Positions 16,747-25,687 of a stretch of 64,000 nucleotides of DNA are shown here, one piece after another (position 1 is the stretch's first letter; each line of letters starts with the position of its first letter). A program made the position numbers and the translations under genes. The notes under the pieces are model-generated. The model was not told where the DNA came from. It made no database searches and saw nothing but the letters and a program-made list of their open reading frames with translations. The stretch comes from Nostoc sp. TCL240-02 (GTDB taxonomy: Bacteria > Cyanobacteriota > Cyanobacteriia > Cyanobacteriales > Nostocaceae). Where the stretch lies: positions 6,257,001-6,321,000 of the forward strand of contig NZ_CP040094.1 of assembly GCF_013343235.1 (NCBI RefSeq), given 5' to 3'.

Positions 16747-18582
16747 TCACTCCATCAAAATCAAGCGCAGATGATCTAAACGCACATACCAAGGAAACGG
16801 TTGATCTTTCATAGTCACCCATTTTTCTTTGAAGACTTCAGCTTGCAGATGGTAATCTTGAGAGTTCTTGCCAGCAGAATGTAGTTTAAGAAACAACGTC
16901 ATTCGGTGGGGCGTTTCACTTGTTCGTACTAACCAACAGGGAAAGGTATTTTCCTGTGATGAGTCGTTGGTAAAAATGAACTGATGGGCACGAATGCCGA
17001 CGTGGGATAATTCGCTCGTGACTGGTTCAATGACTTGAAGAGTACAACCCCAATCAATCGCTTCTATTTGTTGTGATGACTGGAGAACAGCACGGGAGAA
17101 GTTTTTGCATCCGGTAAGTTGAGCGACACTAACGGTAGCAGGATGCTGGAAAATATCGTATTTGCTGCCATGATGAACGGCTCTACCATGCTCCAATACC
17201 AATAGATTCGGACAAATCCGATAAGCTTCTTCCATATTATGGGTGACAAATAGAGTCACACCTTGGTAATCAGCTAGAGTTTCTGTCATTTGCTGCTCTA
17301 ATTGACTACGCAGATGGGTGTCAAGTGCCGAGAACGGCTCATCTAAAAGTAATGCTTCCGGTTGACTTGCTAATGCTCTTGCTAAGGCTACCCGTTGTTG
17401 TTGTCCCCCAGAAAGTTGATGCGGATAGCGATCGCCTAATCCCTGCAACTGCATCGCTAATAATTGTTCTTCTACCTGTACCCGAATACTCCCAGCCGAT
17501 AGTTTTTTGGGCAAACCGAAAGCAATATTTTGTGCCACACTCAGATGCGGAAAGAGAGCGTAATTCTGCACTAAAAAACCAATGCGGCGATCGCGGCTAG
17601 GTAGATTAATTCCTTGTACGGAGTCAAACAGAACTCTATCATTTAAAACTATGCGCCCAGTTGTGGGCGTTTCTATCCCCGCAAGGCAGCGCAAAATCAT
17701 GCTCTTACCTGCTCCAGAACCCCCCAACAATCCCAAAGGTTTCTCATCAGAGGTAAAAGCAACTTTTAAATCAAAGCTAGTCAGGATTTTTTCAATGTTG
17801 ACTAATAAGCCACCAGATTCAAAGCTAGATTGCGAAGTATAAAGATTTTCTCCCCCTGCCTCGCCTGCTCCTTGCTCCCTGCTCCCCCTGCCCCCTGTCC
17901 TCTCCCCCCCACCCCCTGCCTTCTTCTCCCTCAATTCTTGCCAGAAATTAACCCCAATTATTCCAGATAGAGAAATCGCCATAATTGCGATCGCCCAAAA
18001 CCACGCCTCGTTCATTGCTCCCGCTTCCACAGCAAAGTAAATCGCCATTGGGATTGTCTGCGTTTGTCCGGGAATGTTACCAGCCAACATTAACGTTGCC
18101 CCGAATTCTCCCAAAGCACGGGCAAAAGCGAGCATTGTGGCGGCGACAATCCCAGGTAGTGCTAAGGGTAAACTGATACGCCAAAAGATTGTAGCTTCGG
18201 TTGCACCAAGGGTTCTAGCTACTCGCAGTAAGTTACCATCTATTTGTTCAAAAGCTCCTAGTGCAGTTTTATACATTAAAGGGAAAGAAACTACCGTGGC
18301 TGCGATCGCAGCACCATACCAAGTAAAGACGATGCTGAAATCAAAAGTCTGCATGAGTTTCCCTACAGGGCCATTTTTGCCAAAAAATAGCAGCAACAAG
18401 AAACCGACAACTGTAGGCGGTAAAATCAGTGGTGCAATAAAGATACCCTCAATCAACGATTTACCTTTGCCGCGATATCCCAGCATCCAGTAGGCAGCAG
18501 CAATACCCAAGAAGAAAGTAATAAATGTGGCAAGTAATGAAGTTTTGAGTGATATCCAAAGAGGCGATAAATCCAATGGCAT
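16747..18582 (-). CDS. modBC: Fused molybdate ABC transporter ModB-ModC
   Basis: A 611-residue fusion of a permease and an ATPase for molybdate (or tungstate) uptake. Residues 1-215 are the ModB permease with about five membrane segments and the EAA-like loop RVARTLGATEATIFWRISLP. Residues 217-246 form a Gly/Glu/Arg-rich linker. From about 255 comes ModC: Walker A GGSGAGKS (287-294), signature LSGGQQQR (390-397), Walker B LLLDEP (411-416) and a C-terminal molybdate-binding-type (TOBE) region. Such fusions are known in cyanobacteria. The linker is encoded by an intergenic-type repeat. No modA is nearby. Confidence 0.9.
   Translation of the reverse strand: MPLDLSPLWISLKTSLLATFITFFLGIAAAYWMLGYRGKGKSLIEGIFIAPLILPPTVVGFLLLLFFGKNGPVGKLMQTFDFSIVFTWYGAAIAATVVSFPLMYKTALGAFEQIDGNLLRVARTLGATEATIFWRISLPLALPGIVAATMLAFARALGEFGATLMLAGNIPGQTQTIPMAIYFAVEAGAMNEAWFWAIAIMAISLSGIIGVNFWQELREKKAGGGGERTGGRGSREQGAGEAGGENLYTSQSSFESGGLLVNIEKILTSFDLKVAFTSDEKPLGLLGGSGAGKSMILRCLAGIETPTTGRIVLNDRVLFDSVQGINLPSRDRRIGFLVQNYALFPHLSVAQNIAFGLPKKLSAGSIRVQVEEQLLAMQLQGLGDRYPHQLSGGQQQRVALARALASQPEALLLDEPFSALDTHLRSQLEQQMTETLADYQGVTLFVTHNMEEAYRICPNLLVLEHGRAVHHGSKYDIFQHPATVSVAQLTGCKNFSRAVLQSSQQIEAIDWGCTLQVIEPVTSELSHVGIRAHQFIFTNDSSQENTFPCWLVRTSETPHRMTLFLKLHSAGKNSQDYHLQAEVFKEKWVTMKDQPFPWYVRLDHLRLILME
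17850..17928. repeat. G-rich dispersed repeat inside modBC
   Basis: About 79 nt made of CCCCTGC/GCTCCCTG/CCCCCTG units, the same family as the intergenic tracts at 16609-16652, 34924-34955 and 59187-59220. It is read in frame and yields the interdomain linker at residues about 218-244 of ModBC. Confidence 0.75.
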
Positions 18583-18705
18583 AGTTGCGTAGGGAAAAAT
18601 TAGCTTAACTAATTACTAATTTACCAACTTTAGTTCTGATACGTTAATAAAAGTTGGTAAACTACTTAACAAATATAGTAATACTGAATTAAACATACAT
18701 AAACA

Positions 18706-18739
18706 AGATCCCCGGCAACTTTTACGAAGTCGGGGATCT
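18706..18739. terminator. Hairpin downstream of the 18822-19724 gene
   Basis: The arms AGATCCCCG (18706-18714) and CGGGGATCT (18731-18739) form a perfect 9-bp stem. Read on the minus strand it follows the methyltransferase stop codon and could end that transcript before modBC. The T-run after it is weak. Confidence 0.5.
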
Positions 18740-18760
18740 GCGGCTTGCAATTCTAGGTAA

Positions 18761-18788
18761 GTAGGGGCAATTCATGAATTGCCCCTAC
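18761..18788. repeat. 28-nt perfect palindrome (MITE core sequence)
   Basis: A perfect 28-nt palindrome beginning GTAGGGGCAATTCAT. The same core occurs at 48041-48063 and, interrupted, at 60665-60718, inside MITE-like elements with ACTTACGCAAAA ends. Here the ends are absent, so this copy is a solo core. Confidence 0.75.
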
Positions 18789-18821
18789 CGTCTCTCAAAA
18801 GCTTTAATTATTTACGTCTAC

Positions 18822-19724
18822 TTAATCCAGTTTCGTACTGTAGGCACTAAAACCATAAGCCAAAGTCTCTTTCAAAGCATCTGATGGTTTAAGACTTCTG
18901 TTAATAGCATTAGCAAAAGGTACTGGAATTCCCTTAATAGTTTCCGGCAAAATTGCATATTCTGCCGTTGGTTCGACAATGTATTCTGGGCACTTACTTT
19001 GGATGCCAGCAGTCATTAACATTTCATTTATTTCAACAGCAGAATATTGCTTGAGATAAACGGGATTTCTCACAAATGGATTCAGCCTTCTAATAAAATT
19101 ATGGATAATATGAGAAGGACAAGATTTGTTATGAAAGGAATGATTAAAAACAAAAATTCCGCCAGGTTTTAGTACGCGAGATATATCAGCCAACAAGCTT
19201 CTTAATTGTGCATCTGGTATGTGCATAAAGACGCAGTTAGAAATTACCAAATCTATAGAATTATCTTCTAGAGGCAATATTTCAGCAGAAGTACAAATCA
19301 AGTTAAATTCAGCTTCCGGGAAAAAATTATATTCTTGTTTAACCTTGATTAACCGCCGCAATAAAGGTTCAGAAATATCAATACCATAATATTTTTCGCA
19401 TTTGAGATTTTTTGCTTTCGAGAGATGTAAAGGGGCGCGGCCATAACCAGAGCCAATTTCTAAAATAGAGCCAACAGTTTTATTCAATGGAAATTTGTTC
19501 CATGTACCTCCAGGTGTACCAGTTAGTAAAGTGTAATCTTGTTTGATGGGAGAGGTATCTGCAAGTTTTTCAATTTTCTGAGAACCATAATATGTTTTAC
19601 CAATTGCGTCCCATGTTTTTTTATGTTGAGTACTATTCAACTGTTCATAGTCACTAGGAAAATAAATACCATCTCGTAATTCAAAGTCATTTAAACTGAA
19701 TTTTGTATTTGCTACTTGAGTCAT
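18822..19724 (-). CDS. Class I SAM-dependent methyltransferase
   Basis: A 300-residue methyltransferase with a clear motif I (ILEIGSGYGRAPLHLSKA), an acidic strand 2 (YYGIDISEPLLRR) and later motifs LVISNCVFMHIPDAQLRSLL and RVLKPGGIFVFNHSF. The N-terminal 70 residues (NDFELRDGIYFPSDYEQLNS) lie outside the core and may bind the substrate. It is divergent from the oxidoreductase gene at 19906. The substrate is not identifiable; such stand-alone enzymes often modify lipids or secondary metabolites. Confidence 0.8.
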   Translation of the reverse strand: MTQVANTKFSLNDFELRDGIYFPSDYEQLNSTQHKKTWDAIGKTYYGSQKIEKLADTSPIKQDYTLLTGTPGGTWNKFPLNKTVGSILEIGSGYGRAPLHLSKAKNLKCEKYYGIDISEPLLRRLIKVKQEYNFFPEAEFNLICTSAEILPLEDNSIDLVISNCVFMHIPDAQLRSLLADISRVLKPGGIFVFNHSFHNKSCPSHIIHNFIRRLNPFVRNPVYLKQYSAVEINEMLMTAGIQSKCPEYIVEPTAEYAILPETIKGIPVPFANAINRSLKPSDALKETLAYGFSAYSTKLD

Positions 19725-19905
19725 TATGATTATTCCTCATCAATAGTTAAGTCTGTTTTCTGTTATACTCGTAACTCAGCATTAACCGCAAGGCATTTTT
19801 ACTGAACTGCATCCCCAGGAAAACCGCTATAGTAACAACCTGTCATTCGATCAGAACACAAGTTCGTATACATTAGTTGATGGACAGCAACAATCGGAGG
19901 CTGGG

Positions 19906-21417
19906 ATGGTAGAAGGATCGCAACAAAAACGGGTGGTAGTTGTAGGTGCTGGTTGGGCTGGTTTAGGAGCAACCTACCACTTGGTAAAACAAGGTTATGA
20001 TGTGACTCTTCTAGAAGCAGGTCCTTATCCCGGTGGATTGGTAGCAGGTTGGCAAACAGCCTCCGGAAAATCTGTTGAAGCTGGCATTCATGGCTTTTGG
20101 TATCCCTACAAAAATATTTTTTCTTTAATCAATCAATTAGAAATTAATCCTTTTACTACTTGGACTCGTTCTTCGCAATATTCGCCAGCAGGCTTGGAAG
20201 TTGAATCACCGATTTTTCAGGATTTACCGCGACTCCCATCCCCACTAGGAACTTTTCTATATACTCAGTTTAAACGATTGCCATTAATTGACCGTCTGAG
20301 CGCCCTGCCTTTACTGTATGCTGTTGTTGATTTTGACAATTCTGATGATGCTTGGCGGCGCTATGACTTTGTAACTGCTCGAGAATTGTTCAAAAACTTT
20401 AATGTTTCTGCACGACTTTACCGCGAGGCTTTTGAACCAATGTTATTAGTGGGCTTGTTTGCCCCTGGTGAACAATGTTCGGCCGCAGCAACTTTAGGGA
20501 TGCTTTACTTTTTTATTCTGGCTCATCAACCCGATTTTGATGTAGTTTGGTGTCGGGGAACTGTTGGAGAAAAGATATTTCGTCCTTGGGTAGAACAGAT
20601 TGAAAAAGCTGGTGCGCGAGTCCTACCCAAGCGCCGAGTTACAGACTTAATTGTTGATAGTAATCATCGGGCGAAAGGTGTGGTTTGCGGTGAAGAAGTA
20701 ATTGAAGCAGATGCCGTGATTTTTGCAGTTGGGATTACAGGAATGAAGAAAATTGTCTCAACTAGCCCTAGTTTACAAAGCCATGAAGAGTTCCGTAATT
20801 TGAGCAATTTAGGAGCGATTGATGTTTTAGCAACGCGGCTATGGTTTGACCGCAGAATTGATATTCCCCGTCCTTCTAATGCTTGTTTCGGATTCGACGC
20901 AAGTACAGGTTGGACGTTTTTTGATTTGAATGCCTTACATGATGAATATCGAGATGAGCCAGGAACGGTGATTGAAGCTGATTTTTATCATGCGAATCAG
21001 TTTCTCAATTTGAGTGATGAGGAAATTTTGGCAATAGTTCAGGGTTATTTAGCAAATTGTGTACCTGCCTTTCGGGAGGCAAAGATCGTTGATAGCAGTG
21101 TAATTCGGCTATCTCAGGCGGTGACTCACTTTGCACCTGGTAGCTATCGTTATATGTTGCCCGCGAAGACAAGTTTTGAGAATGTGTTTATGAGTGGGGA
21201 TTGGATTGTGAACCGTCATGGTTCCTGGTCACAGGAAAAGGCTTATGTTACTGGTTTGGAGGCGGCAAATTTGGTGGTCTCTTATTTGGGAGAAGGTCAG
21301 CCAGCTGAGATTTTAGCTGTAGAAGAGGATGAAGCACATATCCAAGTTGCGCGATCGCTCAACCAAACTCTACGTGACTTGGGCAAATCTATCCTACCTG
21401 ACTTTTGGTTGCCTTAA
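19906..21417 (+). CDS. FAD-dependent oxidoreductase, phytoene/zeta-carotene desaturase-like
   Basis: A 503-residue flavin amine-oxidase/desaturase superfamily protein. The N-terminal Rossmann motif VVVVGAGWAGLGATYHL is followed by LLEAGPYPGGLVAG, and the C-terminal FAD motif is VFMSGDWIVNRHGSWSQEKA. The central region (REAFEPMLLVGLFAPGEQCS) resembles zeta-carotene desaturase and related carotenoid or hopanoid enzymes. It is not a clear match to CrtP or CrtQ, so the substrate is left open. The ATG at 19906 follows GAGGCTGGG. A DUF6464-like gene lies downstream on the same strand. Confidence 0.8.
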   Translation: MVEGSQQKRVVVVGAGWAGLGATYHLVKQGYDVTLLEAGPYPGGLVAGWQTASGKSVEAGIHGFWYPYKNIFSLINQLEINPFTTWTRSSQYSPAGLEVESPIFQDLPRLPSPLGTFLYTQFKRLPLIDRLSALPLLYAVVDFDNSDDAWRRYDFVTARELFKNFNVSARLYREAFEPMLLVGLFAPGEQCSAAATLGMLYFFILAHQPDFDVVWCRGTVGEKIFRPWVEQIEKAGARVLPKRRVTDLIVDSNHRAKGVVCGEEVIEADAVIFAVGITGMKKIVSTSPSLQSHEEFRNLSNLGAIDVLATRLWFDRRIDIPRPSNACFGFDASTGWTFFDLNALHDEYRDEPGTVIEADFYHANQFLNLSDEEILAIVQGYLANCVPAFREAKIVDSSVIRLSQAVTHFAPGSYRYMLPAKTSFENVFMSGDWIVNRHGSWSQEKAYVTGLEAANLVVSYLGEGQPAEILAVEEDEAHIQVARSLNQTLRDLGKSILPDFWLP

Positions 21418-21524
21418 TCCGTAGGGACACGAAAAGGTAATCATTAATTGTAATCGTAAATTCGGTAAGCTAAAGAAAGCTATGCTATACCATTCTTCTA
21501 ATGTAAATCAAATCACATAAGCTT

Positions 21525-21878
21525 ATGGAGCCAGACTCTTTACAAACCGAGGTGATTCTGACGCATCCGCGTGAGTCACTCGGTAAAGTGCAACTTGATT
21601 GGACACCCCAACCCGGAAATTATCTCGATTTTGAAGGTAAAACTTATGCGGTTTTAGAACGCCGCCATAAATACCAACTTAAAGCTGGGCGCTACCGCTT
21701 ACATAATATTGCTATTTACGTGCAGTCGGCTAAACGACCATCTGAAAAAAGTTTAGTAGGTGGACGCTGGGTAGTTGGCGATGCTACCTGCTCCTACAAT
21801 GCTCATTCAGAACTCATTCGCTGTGCAGTCAACCCAGAGGGCCCTTGCGAATCTTGCCGCTTTTATGAAAAGTCTTAG
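21525..21878 (+). CDS. DUF6464-like cyanobacterial protein
   Basis: A 117-residue soluble protein. The N-terminal half is beta-rich (VILTHPRESLGKVQLDWTPQ) and contains a basic stretch (ERRHKYQLKAGRYRLHNIAI). The C-terminus carries CSYNAHSELIRCAVNP and GPCESCRFYE, with four cysteines that could bind metal. The pattern matches the cyanobacterial DUF6464 family; the function is unknown. It is convergent with fmt and separated from it by a palindrome. Confidence 0.7.
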   Translation: MEPDSLQTEVILTHPRESLGKVQLDWTPQPGNYLDFEGKTYAVLERRHKYQLKAGRYRLHNIAIYVQSAKRPSEKSLVGGRWVVGDATCSYNAHSELIRCAVNPEGPCESCRFYEKS

Positions 21879-21881
21879 GAG

Positions 21882-21901
21882 AGACGCGATTAATCGCGTC
21901 T
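21882..21901. terminator. 20-nt perfect palindrome between convergent genes
   Basis: AGACGCGATTAATCGCGTCT is a perfect palindrome placed 4 nt after the DUF6464-like stop and 28 nt before the fmt stop on the other strand. Its location suggests a bidirectional terminator or transcript-end hairpin. It also looks like a dispersed Nostoc-type palindromic repeat. Confidence 0.5.
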
Positions 21902-21928
21902 GTACAAGGAGTTAGGAATTATTGTCCC

Positions 21929-22960
21929 TCAACAACCCGCACCAAAAACTTCTCCCACAGTTAAGCGGGTACCATTAACAAAATCCCATCCCGACTGGGG
22001 ACGTTTCCCAGCTAGCTGAACCTCTCGCAACAGCAATAAACCTTCCCCAGTTTGGACGATCGCTCCAATGCCTTTGGTAATGTTCACTACAGCTCCCGGT
22101 TTGTCTGATACATTTGATAAATCAGGCAATTTAGGAATTAATTCTTGTAATTCTGGTGGGAGATTGCGTAGACGCGGAGCGGCTTGTCGCCAGACATCGC
22201 CTACAGAACCAAGGGGAGCCGAAGCGGTGATTTTCAACAAGTTGTTACGAAAGGTAGCCGTGCAGTTAGGGTAAAAGCCTCTAATTTGATTGTGTAATTG
22301 GATCGCGCTTTTTGACCAATCCAAACCATAATCTTCTTTTTGAATCAGAGGTGCATAAGTAGCTGAAAAATTATCTTGGGGTATTGGTTTAATTTCCTGG
22401 CGTTCCAACTTCAACAGAGTTTCCACTAACAAATCCCCACCGATCGCAGCTAGTCTTTCGGCTAAATCTTGAGTATTATCCAGTAATCCAATGGGTGTAG
22501 TGGCTATTTCTAGCATTGGCCCGGTATCCATCCCCACATCCATTAACATGGTTGTGATCCCCGTTTCCTGCTCACCATTATACAAACACCACTGAATCGG
22601 CGCTGCACCCCGATATTTAGGTAAAATCGAGCCATGCACATTAATGCAGCCTAACTTTGGCATCTTTAAGATTTTTGACGATAAAATCTGTCCATAAGCG
22701 ACAACAACAAACACATCTGCGTCTAATTCTTTGAGCTTGTCCAAAGTCTCAGTATCTTTTTTTACTTTTTCTGGTTGCCATACTGCTAAGTTGTGGGCAG
22801 TGGCGATCGCCTTTACAGGTGAAGGAGTAAGTTGATTTCCCCTTTCCCGGCGTTTATCTGGTTGAGTGACAACTGCCAACACATCAAATTTTGAATCATT
22901 CAATAACTTTTCCAACGTGGGTACAGCAAACTGTGGTGTACCAAAAAATACAATTTTCAT
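21929..22960 (-). CDS. fmt: Methionyl-tRNA formyltransferase
   Basis: A 343-residue enzyme that formylates initiator Met-tRNA with 10-formyl-THF. It shows [20 protein letters not shown] at the N-terminus, the catalytic segment [20 protein letters not shown] (Asn-His pair) and DTGPMLE. The C-terminal OB-like domain is present. It is longer than E. coli Fmt (about 315). Part of the excess lies at residues about 252-266 ([14 protein letters not shown]), where the DNA resembles a dispersed palindromic repeat. It is divergent from the unknown gene at 23823. Confidence 0.95.
   Translation of the reverse strand: MKIVFFGTPQFAVPTLEKLLNDSKFDVLAVVTQPDKRRERGNQLTPSPVKAIATAHNLAVWQPEKVKKDTETLDKLKELDADVFVVVAYGQILSSKILKMPKLGCINVHGSILPKYRGAAPIQWCLYNGEQETGITTMLMDVGMDTGPMLEIATTPIGLLDNTQDLAERLAAIGGDLLVETLLKLERQEIKPIPQDNFSATYAPLIQKEDYGLDWSKSAIQLHNQIRGFYPNCTATFRNNLLKITASAPLGSVGDVWRQAAPRLRNLPPELQELIPKLPDLSNVSDKPGAVVNITKGIGAIVQTGEGLLLLREVQLAGKRPQSGWDFVNGTRLTVGEVFGAGC
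22163..22205. repeat. Dispersed repeat fragment inside fmt
   Basis: The sequence GTAGACGCGGAGCGGCTTG with its flanks resembles the unit at 60676-60705 (TAGACGCAAAGCGGCTTCC), which is intergenic. Here it is read in frame and encodes residues about 252-266 of Fmt, in the linker to the C-terminal domain. Confidence 0.55.
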
Positions 22961-23822
22961 TAATAATTATTTGTTAATCGTAAGTCATTAGTTAATGGTA
23001 AATAATATCGGCTGTTTGGTGGTACAATATTCTCGTATCGAGTGAAACCAAAAGGCTGTTTGATTAACTTAAATAGTTAACTTGACAAGTGTAACAGCTA
23101 GTATAAGCTGTATTGCCTTTAGGAAACCCTCATCGTTTAGTGGTGTCTCGTCACGAGCCGCTAGAGCATCTACCAAGTTAGTTTTGTTGTGTTCCCGGAC
23201 GTTTACCCCGAATTGGCATTAAATACAGTTGGGTTTGTAAAAAACTATTGCGTCTTCTAGCTATTTTGTAGTTGAGATTGCAATTTATAGATTTGGGTTG
23301 CTGACAGCAGTATTTTCTGAGTATGATTTATTATGCGTCTGCTTCCCCAGCTTTTCACACAACACCTCACGTTTACCATTATGAGGGTTTGCGCTGTTAT
23401 ATTTAGTGTGTAACCTGACTTGTTGATTGTGTACTAGCTACAACTAGTACGATCCCCAATAACTTAAGTTATTTCATTTTTTGTTGCCAGCGTTATCGCC
23501 TCAACTATAACTTGAATACCACTTGACTAATATATCTTTTTGGTATTGTCGGGTAGATAAACAGCAGAATTATATATCGTGTAGTAATTACTGAGTTCTC
23601 AACGCATTTACTATACTCGCATACTTTTGCAAAAAAACATTCAGTACCTTAGTAAGAAAAGGTGTAGACAATGATACTTAATTTTTGTAAAACTCAGCAA
23701 ACTTTGAAGGAAATATCTCGTCAAAGTTTTTAGTTTCTTGTTATACATATAATTACTGCCTGCCCCATTGCTGCATAGGTATTGCTTCTCACATAGCAAC
23801 CGCCCCTCTAGAGAGTCTACAA
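22961..23822. other. Long divergent intergenic region, possible structured leader
   Basis: 862 nt between divergent fmt and the envelope-protein gene. No credible gene is seen. The decamer AAACCCTCAT (23124-23133) has an exact inverted partner ATGAGGGTTT (23381-23390), and CTCGTCACGAG (23147-23157) is palindromic. The span could hold a small RNA or a long structured 5' leader, but I recognise no known RNA family. Confidence 0.3.
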
Positions 23823-25145
23823 ATGCTTAAACCCCTTTTGCTGTCAGGATGGTTCCGCGCGCAACCATTTCTCAATTACGTTGTCGTTGTGATACTGATC
23901 GCACCCTTGCTAGGGGCATCGGCTCACTCGTTCCCTGTAAAATCCGAAGTAGCTAAACTAACTTCGAAGACTGGAGATTCTGACTCTGTATCAAAGGAAA
24001 TAGCTGTAGTTGGGGAACCTGAGATAGCTGAAATATCGAAAACAGATCAAATCGATTCTTTAACAGAAAAATTTGACTCTGTACCCACACAAAGTTCTGC
24101 TGTCCAGGAACCGCAAGTATTACCATCAGATAAAATTGAGTCTTTTGCTCAAGCAAATAGTTATGGGTTAAACAACGATTTAACTGTTCCTGATACTTTG
24201 GCAGCAGTTGAACTTGCACCATTAACAGATGTTCCTGTTAGTCAGCTTAATCTAGTACAAAAACTCAAAGCTGCTAATATCAAGTCTTTGAAAGGACAAG
24301 AAAAATCTCTCTCTAGAGAAAAGTCTTTTACTAAATCATTGACAGCAACTCAAGTAGCACCAACTCTTAGAGAGTCACAACCAACTACAACAACAGAAAT
24401 ACCTGTTTCTGAACCACGTGATGAGTCCCAAGCTGAACAAATAGATCCCATAGGTAGTCCTCATCCTATTCCTTGGAAATGGATTACAGCGACTCAAGAA
24501 GCAATTGGTTCCAACGGTGGTTCTGGAGTTCGTCACTACCGTAGCGTACCCGTGGTTTCTCCAGATGGTAAATATGCTGTTTATAGTCGGGTGCAACTAG
24601 AAGTAAAACCCGAAATGTACAACAGCCGTGTTACCAGCGTTCTGTTTGTCCAAGATATGCACACGAAGAAGTTGTGGGTAATGGCTTCAACTACTCCAGT
24701 TAGCGATCCTTTATTAAAAGTAAAAGCTCTAAAGGGTTCTTCGTCAGAAGAGGTTAATCCAAACGGTCAAATTGGGGTATTAGTTCCGGTTAGCTGGTCG
24801 GAAAAAGGCGATCGCTTTTTAGCACGCAAGTTTGAAGGGATATTTAACACAGGCGATTCTACAGATAGTGCAGTGATTTGGGATCGGCAAAAAAATCACG
24901 CTAATATAGTTGCTCCTGCTAATGAGCAAGATGAGCATGAGAAAATTGCCGTCTTGTTAGGTTGGAGTAAAAAGCAACCGGATCATGTATTATTCCGTGC
25001 AGGTGAATTGGGTGATGAAAACTGGCCACTAATGCAAGTTGCTAATGATGGCAAGACTGTACCCACAACAGACGAAGATCAGCCGATTACTTTTGGTAAA
25101 AAGGTTACAGAGATTTGGGCAGGGCCACAAGTGGCTTACCGATAG
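23823..25145 (+). CDS. Unknown cell-envelope protein
   Basis: A 440-residue protein with an N-terminal signal or anchor (FLNYVVVVILIAPLLGASAH), a low-complexity Ser/Glu/Lys-rich region (about residues 40-205), and a C-terminal globular domain from about 215 (PHPIPWKWITATQEAI). That domain has beta-propeller-like segments such as VVSPDGKYAVYSRVQL and SWSEKGDRFLARKFEG. I recognise no named family; similar proteins seem to be cyanobacteria-specific. A clear terminator follows. It is preceded by an unusually long gap. Confidence 0.65.
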   Translation: MLKPLLLSGWFRAQPFLNYVVVVILIAPLLGASAHSFPVKSEVAKLTSKTGDSDSVSKEIAVVGEPEIAEISKTDQIDSLTEKFDSVPTQSSAVQEPQVLPSDKIESFAQANSYGLNNDLTVPDTLAAVELAPLTDVPVSQLNLVQKLKAANIKSLKGQEKSLSREKSFTKSLTATQVAPTLRESQPTTTTEIPVSEPRDESQAEQIDPIGSPHPIPWKWITATQEAIGSNGGSGVRHYRSVPVVSPDGKYAVYSRVQLEVKPEMYNSRVTSVLFVQDMHTKKLWVMASTTPVSDPLLKVKALKGSSSEEVNPNGQIGVLVPVSWSEKGDRFLARKFEGIFNTGDSTDSAVIWDRQKNHANIVAPANEQDEHEKIAVLLGWSKKQPDHVLFRAGELGDENWPLMQVANDGKTVPTTDEDQPITFGKKVTEIWAGPQVAYR

Positions 25146-25165
25146 TTTATAGAATAATTTATCTA

Positions 25166-25203
25166 CTCCCGTTATCATCACCGATGGACAACGGGAGATT
25201 TTT
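25166..25203 (+). terminator. Intrinsic terminator of the 23823 gene
   Basis: The stem CTCCCGTT (25166-25173) pairs with AACGGGAG (25190-25197) and is followed by ATTTTTTATA. It lies 20 nt after the stop codon and fits a Rho-independent terminator. Confidence 0.8.
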
Positions 25204-25360
25204 TATATCCCGATTCTCATTTTAATGGGTACTTTCTATACTCAAAACTCCTATATTGACATTTACTCAAACATGTCAATATAAGAGTTTATTTAATCCA
25301 AAACTTGGGACAACTCGTTGCAATTGCAATAAAAATACTTAAGATTAAAACTATAAAAAT

Positions 25361-25651
25361 TTATTTATCACCCCTTTCCCATTCAGGTATGGCCCCTTTT
25401 ACCCTGCGGATGGGCAAATTAGCAATTAAAGCTGTTGTTCGTTGGTTGCTTTCTAAGGAGAACTCCAAGCCCTCTGTCTCAATTTCGACATAGCGACAGA
25501 CTACATCTAAGATTTCTTTCCGCATTTTTTCCAATGTTTGAGGATCTAAATCAGCGCGATCGTGAGCAATCACCAATTGCAGCCGACGTTTAACTTGAGT
25601 TCGACTGCTATCAGGGCCGCGAGAAAAAAGTTTTTCTAGAAGTTCAATCAT
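25361..25651 (-). CDS. minE: MinE, division-site topological specificity factor
   Basis: A 96-residue MinE, slightly longer than E. coli MinE (88). The MinD-binding region [18 protein letters not shown] is diagnostic. The N-terminal amphipathic membrane-targeting helix is [11 protein letters not shown], and the C-terminal dimerisation part is IVCRYV-type ([17 protein letters not shown]). It is the last gene of minC-minD-minE, 36 nt downstream of minD. With MinD it would create the oscillation that restricts FtsZ rings to mid-cell. Confidence 0.95.
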   Translation of the reverse strand: MIELLEKLFSRGPDSSRTQVKRRLQLVIAHDRADLDPQTLEKMRKEILDVVCRYVEIETEGLEFSLESNQRTTALIANLPIRRVKGAIPEWERGDK

Positions 25652-25687
25652 TACGAATAGGTCTGGCGCGGAGACTGGAAAAGTAAG

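Noticed and set aside
18074..18493. Long open frame on the plus strand opposite modBC
   Set aside because: It is antisense to well-conserved ModB sequence, has no ribosome site and no recognisable product.
23041..23400. tmRNA, RNase P RNA or tRNA in the long gap
   Set aside because: None of the conserved core sequences (tRNA T-loop, RNase P or tmRNA ends) could be found.
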